Shown here piece after piece: positions 1-9,121 of a DNA stretch of 46,276 nt (positions within the stretch are counted from its first letter, which is position 1; each line of letters starts with the position of its first letter). The position numbers were made by a program, and so were the translations under genes. The notes under the pieces were generated by a model. The model saw only the letters and a program-made list of their open reading frames with translations, ran no database searches and was not told where the DNA came from. Location of the stretch: contig CALVHO010000018.1 of NCBI GenBank assembly GCA_944328445.1, positions 1 to 46,276 on the forward strand, in the 5' to 3' direction. This DNA comes from an uncultured Clostridia bacterium (GTDB lineage: Bacteria; Bacillota; Clostridia; Christensenellales; Borkfalkiaceae).

Positions 1-242
1 ATCTTGCTCGTGGCGTGCGGCAAAAAGGCGGAGGCAAGCTCGTCCCGCTCGATCCCCTCGCCGTCGTCGCAGACGCGGATGAGGTCCTTGCCGCCCCGCT
101 CGATGTGCACCTCGACGGACTTCGCGCCCGCGTCGATGCTGTTTTCCACCAGTTCTTTGACCGCCGAAGCGGGGCGCTCGACGACTTCCCCCGCCGCGAT
201 GCGGTTGTAGACGGTGCTGTCGAGAATGTTGATCTTAGCCAT
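1..242 (-). CDS. mutL: DNA mismatch repair protein MutL, N-terminal fragment (cut by window edge)
   Basis: Only about the first 80 codons are present; the rest lies beyond position 1. The fragment begins [20 protein letters not shown] and carries the GHKL ATPase motifs in order: the N-box [10 protein letters not shown] at about residue 30, DDGEGI at about residue 60, and HATSK at the cut end. MutL is the ATP-driven match-maker that couples MutS mismatch recognition to downstream repair. The ATG lies inside the last codons of mutS, with an 8-nt overlap (ATGGCTAA), so the two are probably translationally coupled. The order miaB-mutS-mutL is common in Clostridia. The identification is secure; nothing can be said about the endonuclease or dimerisation domain, which is outside the window. 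Confidence 0.95.
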   Translation of the reverse strand, partial: MAKINILDSTVYNRIAAGEVVERPASAVKELVENSIDAGAKSVEVHIERGGKDLIRVCDDGEGIERDELASAFLPHATSK

Positions 243-2859
243 CGTCCTCTCCGTTTTTGACCATCTCGCGCAGTTCGTTCAACAGCGCCAGCGCCTGCAT
301 GGGCGTGAGGTTGTCGATGTCCGCCTGCACCAGCGCGCGCTCGGCGGGCGAAAGTGCACGCGCCTCTTCCGCCCCTTCCGCCGCGGACGGGCTCCCGGCC
401 TCTTCCGCGGCCGCCCCGCCCTGCGCGCGGGCATGGCGGGCGATGTCGTTCTTTTCCAGCTTTTTCAAGATCTCTTTGGCGCGGCCCGTCACCTCGGCGG
501 GGATGCCCGCAAGGCGCGCCACCTCGATGCCGAAGCTCTTGTTGGCGCCGCCGCGCACGATCTTGCGCAAAAACACGATGCCGCCCGCAGACTCGCGCAC
601 GGTCACTTTGAAGTTGCGCACGCCCTCGATGCGGCCTTCCAGCTCGGTCAGTTCATGGTAATGGGTCGCAAACAGCGTCTTGGCACGGATGTTTTCGGTC
701 AGGTATTCCAGCACCGCCCAGGCGATGCTCAGCCCGTCGAAGGTGCTCGTGCCCCGCCCCACTTCGTCGAGGATGAGCAGCGAATTTTCGTCGGCGCCGC
801 GGATGATGGAGGCCACCTCCGTCATCTCCACCATGAACGTGCTCTGGTCGGAAATGAGGTTGTCGCTGGCGCCGACGCGCGTGAAGATGCGGTCGACGAC
901 TGGGATCCTGGCCGCGCGGGCGGGGACGAAGCAACCGATCTGCGCCATCAGCACGATGAGCGCCACCTGCCGCATGAAGGTGCTTTTGCCCGCCATGTTC
1001 GGGCCCGTGATGACCATGGTCCGCGTCTTGTCGTCCAGCAGCACGTCGTTGGGGACGAACCGCTCCTGCGAAAGCGCCTCGACGACGGGGTGGCGGCCGT
1101 CGGTGATGGAGAGCTCCGCCCCCGCGGGCAGGATCTGCGGACGGCAGTAACCGCGCTCCTTGGCGAGCGTGGCAAAGGCGGTCAGGCAGTCGAGCCGCGC
1201 GATGGCCGAGGCGAGCTTTTTCAGCCGCCCGATCTGCCCCGCAAGCATGCCGCGCAACTCTTCAAACAGCGCCACTTCGAGTGCGAGGCTGCGCTCGGCG
1301 CTGGTCAGGATGCGCTCCTCCACCTCTTTGAGCTCGTCGGTGACGTAGCGCTCGGCGTTGGCCAGCGTCTGGCGGCGCTTGTAATCGTACGGGACCTTGT
1401 CCTTGAAGGCGTTTGTCACCTCGATGGAATAGCCGAACACGCGGTTGTATTTGATGCGCAGGTTGCGTATGCCCGTGCGTTCGCGCTCGCGCGCCTCGAT
1501 GGCGGCGATGGCCTTGGCGCCGCCGTCGCGCATCTCGCGCAGCTCGTCGAGCTCCTTGCTGTACCCCGCGCGGATGTAGCCGCCCTCCTTCACGTTGACG
1601 GGCGGGTTGTCCACGAAGGCGGCGCGCAGCCGCTCGCATTCCTGCGAGAAGTCGCCGAGCCCCTCCGCGATGGCGGTGATGGCGGGCGACGTGAAGCCCG
1701 AGAGCTGAAATTTTAAGTTGGGAACGAGCGCCAGCGAGAGGCCGAGCGCCTCGCAGTCGCGCGGGGTCAGGTTGTTGTTGGAGATCTTGCCCGCGATGCG
1801 CTCGATGTCGCGCACCCCTTTGAGGGTATCGGCGATGCCCGCGCGGATGACGGTGGCCTTGAACAGCTCGTCCACCCCGCCCAGGCGGCGCTCGATGGCG
1901 GCGGCGTCGCGCAGCGGGTTGAGGACGAGGCTGCCCATGAGCCGCGCGCCCATCGCCGTCTGCGTCTTGTCCAGCAGCCACAGGAGGGAGCCTTTCCGCT
2001 TGCCGTCCCCGAGGGTACGGATCAGTTCGAGGTTGCGCACGGCGGTGCTGTCGAGCACCATGGCCGCGTCCCCTTCCACCTGCACGGAGTCGATGTTCTT
2101 CAAGGCGTGTTTCTGCGTCTCGCGCAGGTATTCGACGAGCGCGCCGCAGGCACAGACGGCCACGGGCTTTTCTTCCAGGCCGAAGGGCGCGAGCGTCTTG
2201 CAGCCGAGCTGCTCGCACAGCGCCTTTTCGGCGCGCCGCAGCCCGAAGGCCCAAGGCGCGTAGCAGGAAAAGAGCGGGAGGGCGCGCAGTTCCTTTCTCC
2301 CCTTGGTCGCGAACAGGAAGGCGTCGTTGCAGATGACCTCGGCCACCGAAAGTTTGCAGAGCCTGTCGAGGCTGTCCTCGATCTGCCGTTCGCCCGCGAA
2401 GACGGCCGTGCAGAACTCGCCCGTGGTGATGTCCGCCCAGGCCAGGGCGACATCGCCGTCGAAGCAGGCGCAGGCGATGTAGTTGTTGCTCTTTTCGTCG
2501 AGCAGCGATTCCTCGATGAGGGTGCCCGCCGAGACGACGCGGATGACGTCCCGCTCCACGATGCCCTTGCCCGGCGTCGGCTCGCTCAGCTGTTCGCAGA
2601 TGGCCACCTTTTTGCCCAGGGCGACGAGGCGCGCGATGTAGGTATCCGCCGCGTGGAACGGGATCCCGCACATGGGCGCGCGCTCGCTCAGGCCGCAGTC
2701 GCGCCCCGTCAGCGTCAGGTCCAGAAGCTGCGAGACCTCCTGCGCGTCCTCGAAAAACATCTCGTAAAAGTCGCCGAGGCGGTAAAACAGGACGCAGTCC
2801 TTGTATTTTTCCTTGACTTCCAGGTAATGCCGCATCATCGGCGAAAGACCTTGCTGCAT
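235..2859 (-). CDS. mutS: DNA mismatch repair protein MutS
   Basis: This 874-residue protein has the family's usual length. Near the N-terminus is the mismatch-reading motif GDFYEMF (about residue 30), whose Phe and Glu contact the mispaired base. The C-terminal ABC-type ATPase shows the Walker A loop [10 protein letters not shown] at about residue 617, followed by [15 protein letters not shown] (Walker B and signature region) and the ATHYHEL switch. MutS homodimers scan DNA for mismatches and small loops and recruit MutL, encoded immediately downstream. The start ATG is preceded by AGAGGGGATACC, a good ribosome binding site. A 106-bp gap with a perfect inverted repeat separates it from miaB, so the two may share a transcript. 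No domain is missing. Confidence 0.98.
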   Translation of the reverse strand: MQQGLSPMMRHYLEVKEKYKDCVLFYRLGDFYEMFFEDAQEVSQLLDLTLTGRDCGLSERAPMCGIPFHAADTYIARLVALGKKVAICEQLSEPTPGKGIVERDVIRVVSAGTLIEESLLDEKSNNYIACACFDGDVALAWADITTGEFCTAVFAGERQIEDSLDRLCKLSVAEVICNDAFLFATKGRKELRALPLFSCYAPWAFGLRRAEKALCEQLGCKTLAPFGLEEKPVAVCACGALVEYLRETQKHALKNIDSVQVEGDAAMVLDSTAVRNLELIRTLGDGKRKGSLLWLLDKTQTAMGARLMGSLVLNPLRDAAAIERRLGGVDELFKATVIRAGIADTLKGVRDIERIAGKISNNNLTPRDCEALGLSLALVPNLKFQLSGFTSPAITAIAEGLGDFSQECERLRAAFVDNPPVNVKEGGYIRAGYSKELDELREMRDGGAKAIAAIEARERERTGIRNLRIKYNRVFGYSIEVTNAFKDKVPYDYKRRQTLANAERYVTDELKEVEERILTSAERSLALEVALFEELRGMLAGQIGRLKKLASAIARLDCLTAFATLAKERGYCRPQILPAGAELSITDGRHPVVEALSQERFVPNDVLLDDKTRTMVITGPNMAGKSTFMRQVALIVLMAQIGCFVPARAARIPVVDRIFTRVGASDNLISDQSTFMVEMTEVASIIRGADENSLLILDEVGRGTSTFDGLSIAWAVLEYLTENIRAKTLFATHYHELTELEGRIEGVRNFKVTVRESAGGIVFLRKIVRGGANKSFGIEVARLAGIPAEVTGRAKEILKKLEKNDIARHARAQGGAAAEEAGSPSAAEGAEEARALSPAERALVQADIDNLTPMQALALLNELREMVKNGEDDG

Positions 2860-2914
2860 GGTATCCCCTCTCTCCCGACGGCGCCCGCCGACGCGGCGCG
2901 CCTCGTATCTTTTC

Positions 2915-2940
2915 GGACGTGAACGGGCACGTTCACGTCC
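2915..2940. repeat. 26-nt perfect inverted repeat between miaB and mutS
   Basis: Arms GGACGTGAACG and CGTTCACGTCC are perfectly complementary around a 4-nt loop, GGCA. It sits in the 106-bp gap after the miaB stop and before the mutS ribosome binding site. No T-run follows on either strand, so it is not a standard intrinsic terminator. It could be an mRNA processing or stabilising hairpin, or a dimeric operator. Confidence 0.6.
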
Positions 2941-2965
2941 CGCGCTTTTGGCCGTTCCGCCGCGG

Positions 2966-4279
2966 TCACACCCGCTCGCCGAAGAGCGATATGCCCGACG
3001 TGTCCTTTACGCGCACGTTCACGAACTGACCGACGGGGTCTGCCTCGTCCGCAAAGTAGCCCATGCGGCCGAACTCGTCCCGCCCCATCCAAAGCCCGCG
3101 CTTTTCGTCGCGGTCCTCGCACAGGATCTCCACCGTCTTACCCGCGTACCCTTCCGACAGCCGCCGCGTCTGCGCGTTCACGGCCTCGACGAGGCGCATG
3201 ATGCGCTCCTTGCACACCTCTTCGGGCACCTGGCCGTCCATGGCGGCCGCCTTGGTGCCGCTGCGGCGGGAATAGACGAAGGTGAAGGCCGCCGAAAAAG
3301 AGGCCGCCTCCACCAGTTCGAGGGTGCGGCGGAAATCTTCCTCCGTCTCGGTGGGAAAGCCCACCATCAAATCGGACGTGAGCGCGCAGCCGGGGACGTA
3401 CTTTCGCAGCATCTCCACCTTTTTGAGGTACTCCTCCGCGGTGTATTTGCGGTTCATCAGCCGCAAAATGCGGTCGGAACCCGACTGCGCGGGCAGGTGC
3501 ACCAGGCGGCACAGCTGCGGGCATTCGGCGACGGCGCGGACGAGCTCTTCGCCGAAGTCCTTGGGGTTGCTGGTCATGAAGCGGAGGCGGAACTTGCGCC
3601 CGTCCTCACAGATGCGGCGCAGCAGCTGCGGAAAGTTCATGCCCACGTCGCGGTCGGTGCCGTAGGAATTGACGTTTTGGCCGAGCAGCGTGATCTCCTT
3701 GTACCCCTCGTCCAAAAGCCCGCGCACCTCGGCGAGGACGGCTTCGGGGTCGCGGCTGCGCTCCCGCCCGCGCACGTAGGGCACGATGCAGTAGGTGCAG
3801 AAGTTGTTGCAACCGTACATGATGTTGACCCAGGCGTTGGGGTAGCTGGTGCGGAAGGCGATGTCCTCTTCGGGCTCCCTCCCCTGCTCCTCGACGGAAA
3901 GGAGCGCCTTTTTCTGCCCCGCCTTCTTATCGAGCAGTTCGCCGAATTTGTAGAGGTTGTGGGTGCCGAACACGATGTCGACGAAGGGCAGTTTTTTGTG
4001 CAGCCGCTCGGCCGCGCCCTCCTGCTGGGTCATGCACCCGCCCACCGCGATGAGCAGGCCGGGGCGGGACCGTTTCAGTTTTTTGAGGGCGCCGATGTTG
4101 CCGTAGGCGTGGTTTTCGGCATTTTCGCGGATGCAGCAGGTGTTGAAGACGACGACGTCCGCCTCCTCCGCGCAGGCGGCCGCGGTATAGCCGCGGCGGC
4201 GCAGGATGCCCGCCAGCTTTTCCGATTCGTGTACGTTCATCTGGCACCCGTAGGTGACGATAAAATATTTTTTCTCCAT
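2966..4279 (-). CDS. miaB: tRNA-2-methylthio-N6-dimethylallyladenosine synthase MiaB
   Basis: This 437-residue radical-SAM methylthiotransferase converts i6A37 to ms2i6A37 in tRNAs that read codons starting with U. The N-terminal UPF0004 domain begins EKKYFIVTYGCQMN and contributes three cysteines (GCQMN, NTCCIRENA, GCMTQQEG) for the auxiliary iron-sulfur cluster. The radical-SAM motif is GCNNFCTYCIVP, followed by RGRERSR. The C-terminal portion fits a TRAM RNA-binding domain. I chose the ATG at 4279 because GGGAG lies five bases upstream; the frame stays open 24 codons further, but that stretch is basic, unlike the family, and overlaps the promoter region. It heads the miaB-mutS-mutL unit. 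RimO, encoded near 43 kb, is a distinct paralogue with a different substrate. Confidence 0.96.
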   Translation of the reverse strand: MEKKYFIVTYGCQMNVHESEKLAGILRRRGYTAAACAEEADVVVFNTCCIRENAENHAYGNIGALKKLKRSRPGLLIAVGGCMTQQEGAAERLHKKLPFVDIVFGTHNLYKFGELLDKKAGQKKALLSVEEQGREPEEDIAFRTSYPNAWVNIMYGCNNFCTYCIVPYVRGRERSRDPEAVLAEVRGLLDEGYKEITLLGQNVNSYGTDRDVGMNFPQLLRRICEDGRKFRLRFMTSNPKDFGEELVRAVAECPQLCRLVHLPAQSGSDRILRLMNRKYTAEEYLKKVEMLRKYVPGCALTSDLMVGFPTETEEDFRRTLELVEAASFSAAFTFVYSRRSGTKAAAMDGQVPEEVCKERIMRLVEAVNAQTRRLSEGYAGKTVEILCEDRDEKRGLWMGRDEFGRMGYFADEADPVGQFVNVRVKDTSGISLFGERV

Positions 4280-4342
4280 GGTGCTCCCGTCGCGGCGGAA
4301 AGGGCCGCGGGAACGCCGCGGACATACTTTGCGCCTCGCTCT

Positions 4343-4371
4343 ATTATACAATTTTTCCGCGCGGTTTTCAA
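4343..4371 (-). promoter_or_regulatory. Sigma-A-type promoter for miaB-mutS-mutL
   Basis: On the minus strand TTGAAA (4366-4371) and TATAAT (4343-4348) are separated by exactly 17 bp. The predicted start lies about 55 nt upstream of the miaB ATG. A perfect -10 box in a GC-rich background makes this convincing. Confidence 0.8.
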
Positions 4372-4464
4372 GTCTTTGGGCGGCCGCCGAAATAATTTTC
4401 GCGCCGCGGCGCTATACTGTATACGCGCGTTTGCGGCCGTGCCGCCCGCCGCGGAGGTCTTTTC

Positions 4465-6684
4465 ATGAAAACACTTGCCAAGGTAGCCCTCGTACTGGGC
4501 GCCGCGCTGGCCGCGCTGGCGCTGGCCGCGGCCGCCTACTACTTCGCCGCCACCGCGGGGGTGCGCATCGACGAGGCCAAATTTTACGAGGCCGACAGCC
4601 GCGTCGCCGTGTTCGACGGCGAGGACGCGCCTGTGACCGAAGTTTCCTTGCGGGGCGCGCACAAACAGGTGCGCGCCGCCGCGCTGCCTTCCCACGTGAA
4701 AGACGCCTTCATCGCCGCCGAGGACAAGCGCTTTTACAGCCACCGCGGGCTGGACGTGCGCGGCATGGCGCGCGCCTTCTGCAAAAACCTGCGCGCGCGG
4801 GCCTTCGTGCAGGGCGCCTCCACCATCAGCCAGCAACTGGTCAAGAACACGCAGCTGTCGGGGGAAAAGACGCTCAAACGCAAGCTGCGCGAGATCAAGC
4901 TGACAAAGCAGCTGGAAAAAAAGTTTTCCAAGGAACAGATCCTGGAAATGTACCTCAACACCATCTACTTCGGCCACACCTGCTACGGCATCGCGGCGGC
5001 GGCCGAATTTTACTTCGGCAAAGAGGCGCCCGCGCTGCGCCCCGCCGAAGGGGCCATGTTGGCCGCCGTCATCCGCTCGCCCAACAACTACTCCCCGTTC
5101 ACCGCGCCCGAGCGCTGCCTGGCCACGCGCAACGCCGTGCTGCGGCGCATGCGCGCGCTCGGGTACCTGGACGGGCCCGCCTGCGCCGCGGCCGAAGCCG
5201 AACCGCTGCCCGGGCCGCGCGAGAGCGCGGCCGCGGACGAGGCATATCTCTCCGCCGTCTGCCGCGAGCTCGAAAACATCCCGCTGCTCGCCCCCTACCG
5301 CCTGCGCGGCGGCTGCAAGGTGTACACCTATCTCGACGCGGGCCTGCAAAGCTACGCCGAAGCGCTGCCCGCGGCCGAAAACTGCGGGCGGAGCCTGCTC
5401 GTTGCCGACAACCGCACGGGCGGCATCCTGGCCGCGGCCTCGACGGTGGGCGAACCGCGCCGCCAGCCCGCTTCCCTCATCAAGCCCGTCGCCGTCTACG
5501 CGCCCGCCATCGAGGAGGGACTGCTCTCCCCCGCGACCCCCATCCTCGACGAAAAGACAGATTTCCACGGCTACGCGCCCGAGAACTACAAGGGCGTGTA
5601 CCGCGGCTACGTGCCCGCGCGGCAGGCGCTGGCCGAAAGCCTGAACGTGCCCGCCGTGAAGGTGCTCGCAAGCCTCGGCCTCGACACCTGCGAACGGTAC
5701 ATGCAGCGCGCGGGGCTGCCCCTGGCCGAAGAGGACAAGCACCTCGCGCTGGCGCTGGGCGGGACGGGCACGGGCTACACGCTGCGGCAGCTCACCGAAG
5801 CCTACACCGCCTTCCCGCGCGGCGGCACGCGCGTCGGCACCGCCTTCATCCGCAGGATCGAGAGCGCGGACGGGGAAACGCTGTACGAGCGCACCCCCGA
5901 AACGCACGCATACTGCTCCGAGGATACGGCACAGCTGCTCAACGGTATGCTGGCGGACGCGGCAAAGACGGGCACGGCCAAACGGCTGGCAAACCTGCCC
6001 TTTGCCGTGGCCGCCAAGACGGGCACGAACGGGACCGCCGAAGGCAATACCGACGCCTACACCGTCGCCTACACCACCGAACACACCGTCGGGGTGTGGA
6101 TGGGCAACGCCGACAATTCTCCCGCCGCCGTCACGGGCGGAGGGCTGCCCTGCCGCACGGCCGAAGGGCTGCTGCAACGGCTGTACGAAAACGCGGCGCC
6201 CCCGCCCTTTGCCGACGACGCCGTCGTCTGTTGCCGCTTGGACCGCGCGAGCTACGAAAAGGACCATACCTTGGCGCTCGCCGCCGAACACCAGCCCGCG
6301 CGCTACGTGTTTACCGACTACTTCCGCGCGCAATTTTGCCCGACGGCGATCAGCCCCGTATTTGCCGAGCCCGACCCGCGCGCCGCCATCGCCTGCCAAA
6401 ACGACGGCGTTAACATCGAACTATGTCTGACAGAGTACTATGGATATACGATAGAACGCGAAAATGACGGCAAAAAACTCGTCCTTTTGGACGGAAAGTG
6501 CCGATCGCCCTTCCGCGACGAGACGGCCGAGGCGGGCGTGCGCTACACCTATACGGTGACGGCCTGGTACGCCGACGGGCGCGGCGGGCGGGTGCGCGGA
6601 AAACCGCAGACCCTCCCCGCCGTATGCCTCGGCACGGCACAAAAAAAGCCGCCCGTCACGGACAAGCCGTGGTGGGAGGCTTAA
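4465..6684 (+). CDS. Class A penicillin-binding protein (bifunctional transglycosylase/transpeptidase)
   Basis: This 739-residue protein has a short cytoplasmic start and one membrane anchor (about residues 7-28). A GT51 glycosyltransferase domain follows, with EDKRFYSHRGLD at about residue 86 (catalytic Glu), then STISQQLVKN and the KEQILEMYLN segment. The transpeptidase domain shows all three penicillin-binding motifs: SLIK (about residue 337, the acylated Ser), SLN and KTGTNG (about residue 516). It polymerises lipid II and cross-links glycan strands outside the membrane. The last 100 or so residues have a pattern compatible with a fibronectin type III-like fold. Start chosen at the ATG 7 nt after GGAGG. 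It is transcribed alone and divergently from miaB; I found no convincing -35 box, only a TATACT near 4413. Confidence 0.93.
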   Translation: MKTLAKVALVLGAALAALALAAAAYYFAATAGVRIDEAKFYEADSRVAVFDGEDAPVTEVSLRGAHKQVRAAALPSHVKDAFIAAEDKRFYSHRGLDVRGMARAFCKNLRARAFVQGASTISQQLVKNTQLSGEKTLKRKLREIKLTKQLEKKFSKEQILEMYLNTIYFGHTCYGIAAAAEFYFGKEAPALRPAEGAMLAAVIRSPNNYSPFTAPERCLATRNAVLRRMRALGYLDGPACAAAEAEPLPGPRESAAADEAYLSAVCRELENIPLLAPYRLRGGCKVYTYLDAGLQSYAEALPAAENCGRSLLVADNRTGGILAAASTVGEPRRQPASLIKPVAVYAPAIEEGLLSPATPILDEKTDFHGYAPENYKGVYRGYVPARQALAESLNVPAVKVLASLGLDTCERYMQRAGLPLAEEDKHLALALGGTGTGYTLRQLTEAYTAFPRGGTRVGTAFIRRIESADGETLYERTPETHAYCSEDTAQLLNGMLADAAKTGTAKRLANLPFAVAAKTGTNGTAEGNTDAYTVAYTTEHTVGVWMGNADNSPAAVTGGGLPCRTAEGLLQRLYENAAPPPFADDAVVCCRLDRASYEKDHTLALAAEHQPARYVFTDYFRAQFCPTAISPVFAEPDPRAAIACQNDGVNIELCLTEYYGYTIERENDGKKLVLLDGKCRSPFRDETAEAGVRYTYTVTAWYADGRGGRVRGKPQTLPAVCLGTAQKKPPVTDKPWWEA

Positions 6685-6728
6685 CGATACGGCCGAGGCG
6701 GAGGGCTTAAAAACGCGGCAAAGGACAG

Positions 6729-6746
6729 GCCGCATGCGGCTTGTTT
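6729..6746 (+). terminator. Weak candidate terminator after the PBP gene
   Basis: GCCGCATGCGGC is a perfect 12-bp palindrome followed by TTGTTT, 45 nt after the PBP stop. The stem is short and the T-run interrupted, so this is only a candidate. The rest of the 155-bp convergent gap holds two copies of a dispersed GTTCA motif. Confidence 0.35.
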
Positions 6747-6839
6747 CCGCCACTGAGATGTTTTTGTTCAAATCCCCTTTCGGCCACAGGCGCCGGGCGC
6801 ATTGCCCGTTCACGGCCGAAAAAGGGGCGCTTTACACGT

Positions 6840-8000
6840 TCAGCCGCCGAAGGTGACGGTCTCGGCGCCTGCGAGCGCTTCGGCGATGAGCGCCTCAACG
6901 TCCAGCTGCGCCTCCGCCTTTTCCACCTTCGCGAGGTCGGGGCGGATGAGCGGGTGTTTGGGCAAAAAGACGGTGCAGCAGTCCTCGAAGGGCAGCACGG
7001 ACGTTTCGTACGTACCGATGGCGCGGGCGCGCTCGATGATCTCCGTCTTGTCGAACCCGACGAGCGGGCGGAGGACGGGGAAGCGCTCCACGACGGCGTT
7101 GGACGACGTCATGCCCTCGACGGTCTGGCTGGCCACCTGGCCGAGGCTCTCGCCCGTGACGATGCACTGCGCCCCCGCTTCGTTGCCGATGCGCTCGGCG
7201 ATGCGCATCATGAAGCGGCGCAGCAAGGTGATCATCATCTCGTCGGGGCAGCGGCGGTGGATCTCTTCCTGGATGTGCGTGACGGAGACGACGTGCAGGC
7301 GCATGCCGCCCGTGTATCCCGCGAGGATGCGCGCCAGCTCCTCCACCTTTTCGCGCGCCTGCATGTTGGTGTACGGATAGCTGTGGAAATGCACGCCTTC
7401 GAGCACCATGCCGCGCTTGGCGATCATGTAGCCCGCCACGGGGCTGTCGATGCCGCCCGAGAGGAGGAGCATGCCTTTGCCCGCGGTCCCTACGGGCATG
7501 CCGCCCGCACCCTTGATCAGGGAAGAAAAGACGAGCGCCGTGCCGTCCTCGCGGATGTCGACGCTCAGCACGTGCTGCGGCGCGCGCACGTCGACGCGCA
7601 GCTGCGGGCGGTCGGAGAGCAGCCTGCCGCCGACGGCCGCGTTCATCTGCATGGAATCGAGGGGGAAATGCTTGTCGGCGCGGTTGGTCTGCACCTTGAA
7701 CGTGCCCTCTGCGGGCGCGATGCGCAGCACGGCCGCGTAGATCTCCTCCATGTCCGCGGGGACCTGCTCCGCCACGCTCACCGAATGGGTGCCGAACACC
7801 TTGCTAAGGCGCGCGGCGATCTCTTCGGCGCAGCCCTCGTCGAAGCCGTCGACGATGTACCGCCCGCTCGGGCGGTGGATCTCGTGGCGGATGCCGCGCA
7901 GCGCCTTTTCGAGGTTTTCGAGAAAGACCTTTTCAAAATAGCCGCGGTTTTTCCCCTTCAAATGGATCTCGCAATAGCGAACGATGACGACTTGTTTCAT
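6840..8000 (-). CDS. thiI: tRNA 4-thiouridine synthase ThiI (rhodanese-less form)
   Basis: This 386-residue protein has an N-terminal ferredoxin-like/THUMP region, starting MKQVVIVRYCEIHLKGKNR, that binds tRNA. An AANH/PP-loop adenylation domain follows, with LLSGGIDSPVAG at about residue 179. It adenylates U8 of tRNA and transfers sulfur to make s4U, and in some bacteria also serves thiamine thiazole synthesis. The E. coli enzyme (about 480 residues) carries a C-terminal rhodanese domain; here it is absent, as is usual in Bacillota, where a dedicated cysteine desulfurase supplies sulfur directly. That partner is the gene immediately upstream, two bases away. The ATG at 8000 was preferred to upstream in-frame codons because it begins exactly where the family does and has AAAGGA about ten bases upstream. 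Confidence 0.96.
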   Translation of the reverse strand: MKQVVIVRYCEIHLKGKNRGYFEKVFLENLEKALRGIRHEIHRPSGRYIVDGFDEGCAEEIAARLSKVFGTHSVSVAEQVPADMEEIYAAVLRIAPAEGTFKVQTNRADKHFPLDSMQMNAAVGGRLLSDRPQLRVDVRAPQHVLSVDIREDGTALVFSSLIKGAGGMPVGTAGKGMLLLSGGIDSPVAGYMIAKRGMVLEGVHFHSYPYTNMQAREKVEELARILAGYTGGMRLHVVSVTHIQEEIHRRCPDEMMITLLRRFMMRIAERIGNEAGAQCIVTGESLGQVASQTVEGMTSSNAVVERFPVLRPLVGFDKTEIIERARAIGTYETSVLPFEDCCTVFLPKHPLIRPDLAKVEKAEAQLDVEALIAEALAGAETVTFGG

Positions 8001-8002
8001 GC

Positions 8003-9121
8003 TCAGCGCATCCTTTCCGCAAGTTCTGCGGCACAGCGGTTGAGGATGACCGCCGCGCGGGCGCACTCATCCTCGGTGTTGGCGGGCGAAAAGGAGAGCC
8101 GCAGCACCCCCTCCGCCAGCGCGGGCGCGACGCCGCAGGCGAGGATGACGCGGCTGACCCTGCTCTTGGAAGAGCAGGCCGAACCCGTCCCCACGATGAG
8201 GCCGGCGTCGTCGCACATGTGCATGAGCACCTCGCCGCGCAGGCGGGTGGCCACGCTCAGAATATACGGCGAGGCCTCATCGCCCGACAAAACGGTGAAC
8301 AGCTCCCCGTTCAGCCGCGCGCGCATACAGGCGTTGAGGGCGCGCACGTGGGCGTAATTTTCATGGAAGCGGCCGCAGGCCTCCCCCGCCGCCGCCGCGA
8401 AGTGCACGGCGGCGAAGGTGTTTTCGGTGCCGCTGCGCAGCCCCCCTTCCTGCCCGCCGCCGAAGATGATCGGGTGCAGCGGGGTGCCCTTGCGGAAGGC
8501 GAGCGCCGCCGCGCCGCGCACGCCGCCGATCTTGTGGGCGCTGACCGTGTACAGGTCGACGGGCGAAGCGAGCGCGAACGGGATCTTGCCGAAGGCCTGC
8601 ACGCCGTCGCTGTGGAAGCGGGCGCGCGGGTTTTTCGCCTTCACCGCGCGGGCGAGGGCGGCGATGTCGTTCACGGCGCCCGTCTCGTTGCCGACGTGGA
8701 TGACGGAGACGAGCGCCGTTTCGCCGTCCACCTTGGAAAGGAGGTCGGCCTCGTCCACCCGCCCGTCCGCGCGCAGGGCGGCAAAGCGCACCTCCCTGCC
8801 GCGGCGGGCCAGCTCCTCCGCCGCGCTGTACACGGCGGCATGCTCGCCGCCCGAAACGACGATGTTCCCGTGCCCCGCCGAAAAGATGGCCAGGTTGTCC
8901 GCCTCGCTGCCGCAGGAGGTGAACACCAGCCCGTAGCCGCCCGCGGGCGCCAGGTGCGAAAGGACGGCGCGGCGCGCCTCTTCCAGCCGTTTGTGCGCGG
9001 CAAACCCCTCGCGGTAGAGCGCCGAGGGGTTGTAAAAGCCGTCTTCCAATAGGGCGATCGCCTGCGCCGTGGCCGCGGGGCTCGGGCGTGTGGTCGCCGC
9101 GTTGTCGAGATAGATACTCAT
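8003..9121 (-). CDS. Cysteine desulfurase (NifS/IscS family), partner of ThiI
   Basis: This 372-residue PLP enzyme opens with the family signature SIYLDNAATTRPSP. The PLP-binding lysine lies in SAHKIGG (about residue 195), and the catalytic cysteine in GTGSACSSKS (about residue 314), on a long-loop segment of the IscS/NifS class rather than the SufS type. It converts cysteine to alanine and holds the sulfur as a persulfide. Its position directly upstream of thiI, with a two-base gap, matches the NifZ-ThiI pairing of Bacillus, so its main client is probably ThiI and tRNA thiolation rather than general Fe-S assembly; no iscU-like gene is adjacent. Its ATG overlaps the stop of the upstream membrane protein by four bases (ATGA). 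Confidence 0.94.
   Translation of the reverse strand: MSIYLDNAATTRPSPAATAQAIALLEDGFYNPSALYREGFAAHKRLEEARRAVLSHLAPAGGYGLVFTSCGSEADNLAIFSAGHGNIVVSGGEHAAVYSAAEELARRGREVRFAALRADGRVDEADLLSKVDGETALVSVIHVGNETGAVNDIAALARAVKAKNPRARFHSDGVQAFGKIPFALASPVDLYTVSAHKIGGVRGAAALAFRKGTPLHPIIFGGGQEGGLRSGTENTFAAVHFAAAAGEACGRFHENYAHVRALNACMRARLNGELFTVLSGDEASPYILSVATRLRGEVLMHMCDDAGLIVGTGSACSSKSRVSRVILACGVAPALAEGVLRLSFSPANTEDECARAAVILNRCAAELAERMR

Noticed and set aside
4413..4418. TATACT as the -10 box of the PBP gene
   Set aside because: No -35-like sequence lies 16-18 bp upstream, so I did not annotate a promoter there.
4237..6399. A 720-codon minus-strand frame and a 719-codon plus-strand frame across the PBP gene
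   Set aside because: Both overlap the PBP in other frames, show no domain and are Arg/Gly/Ala-rich shadows; the PBP frame has all catalytic motifs and a good ribosome binding site.
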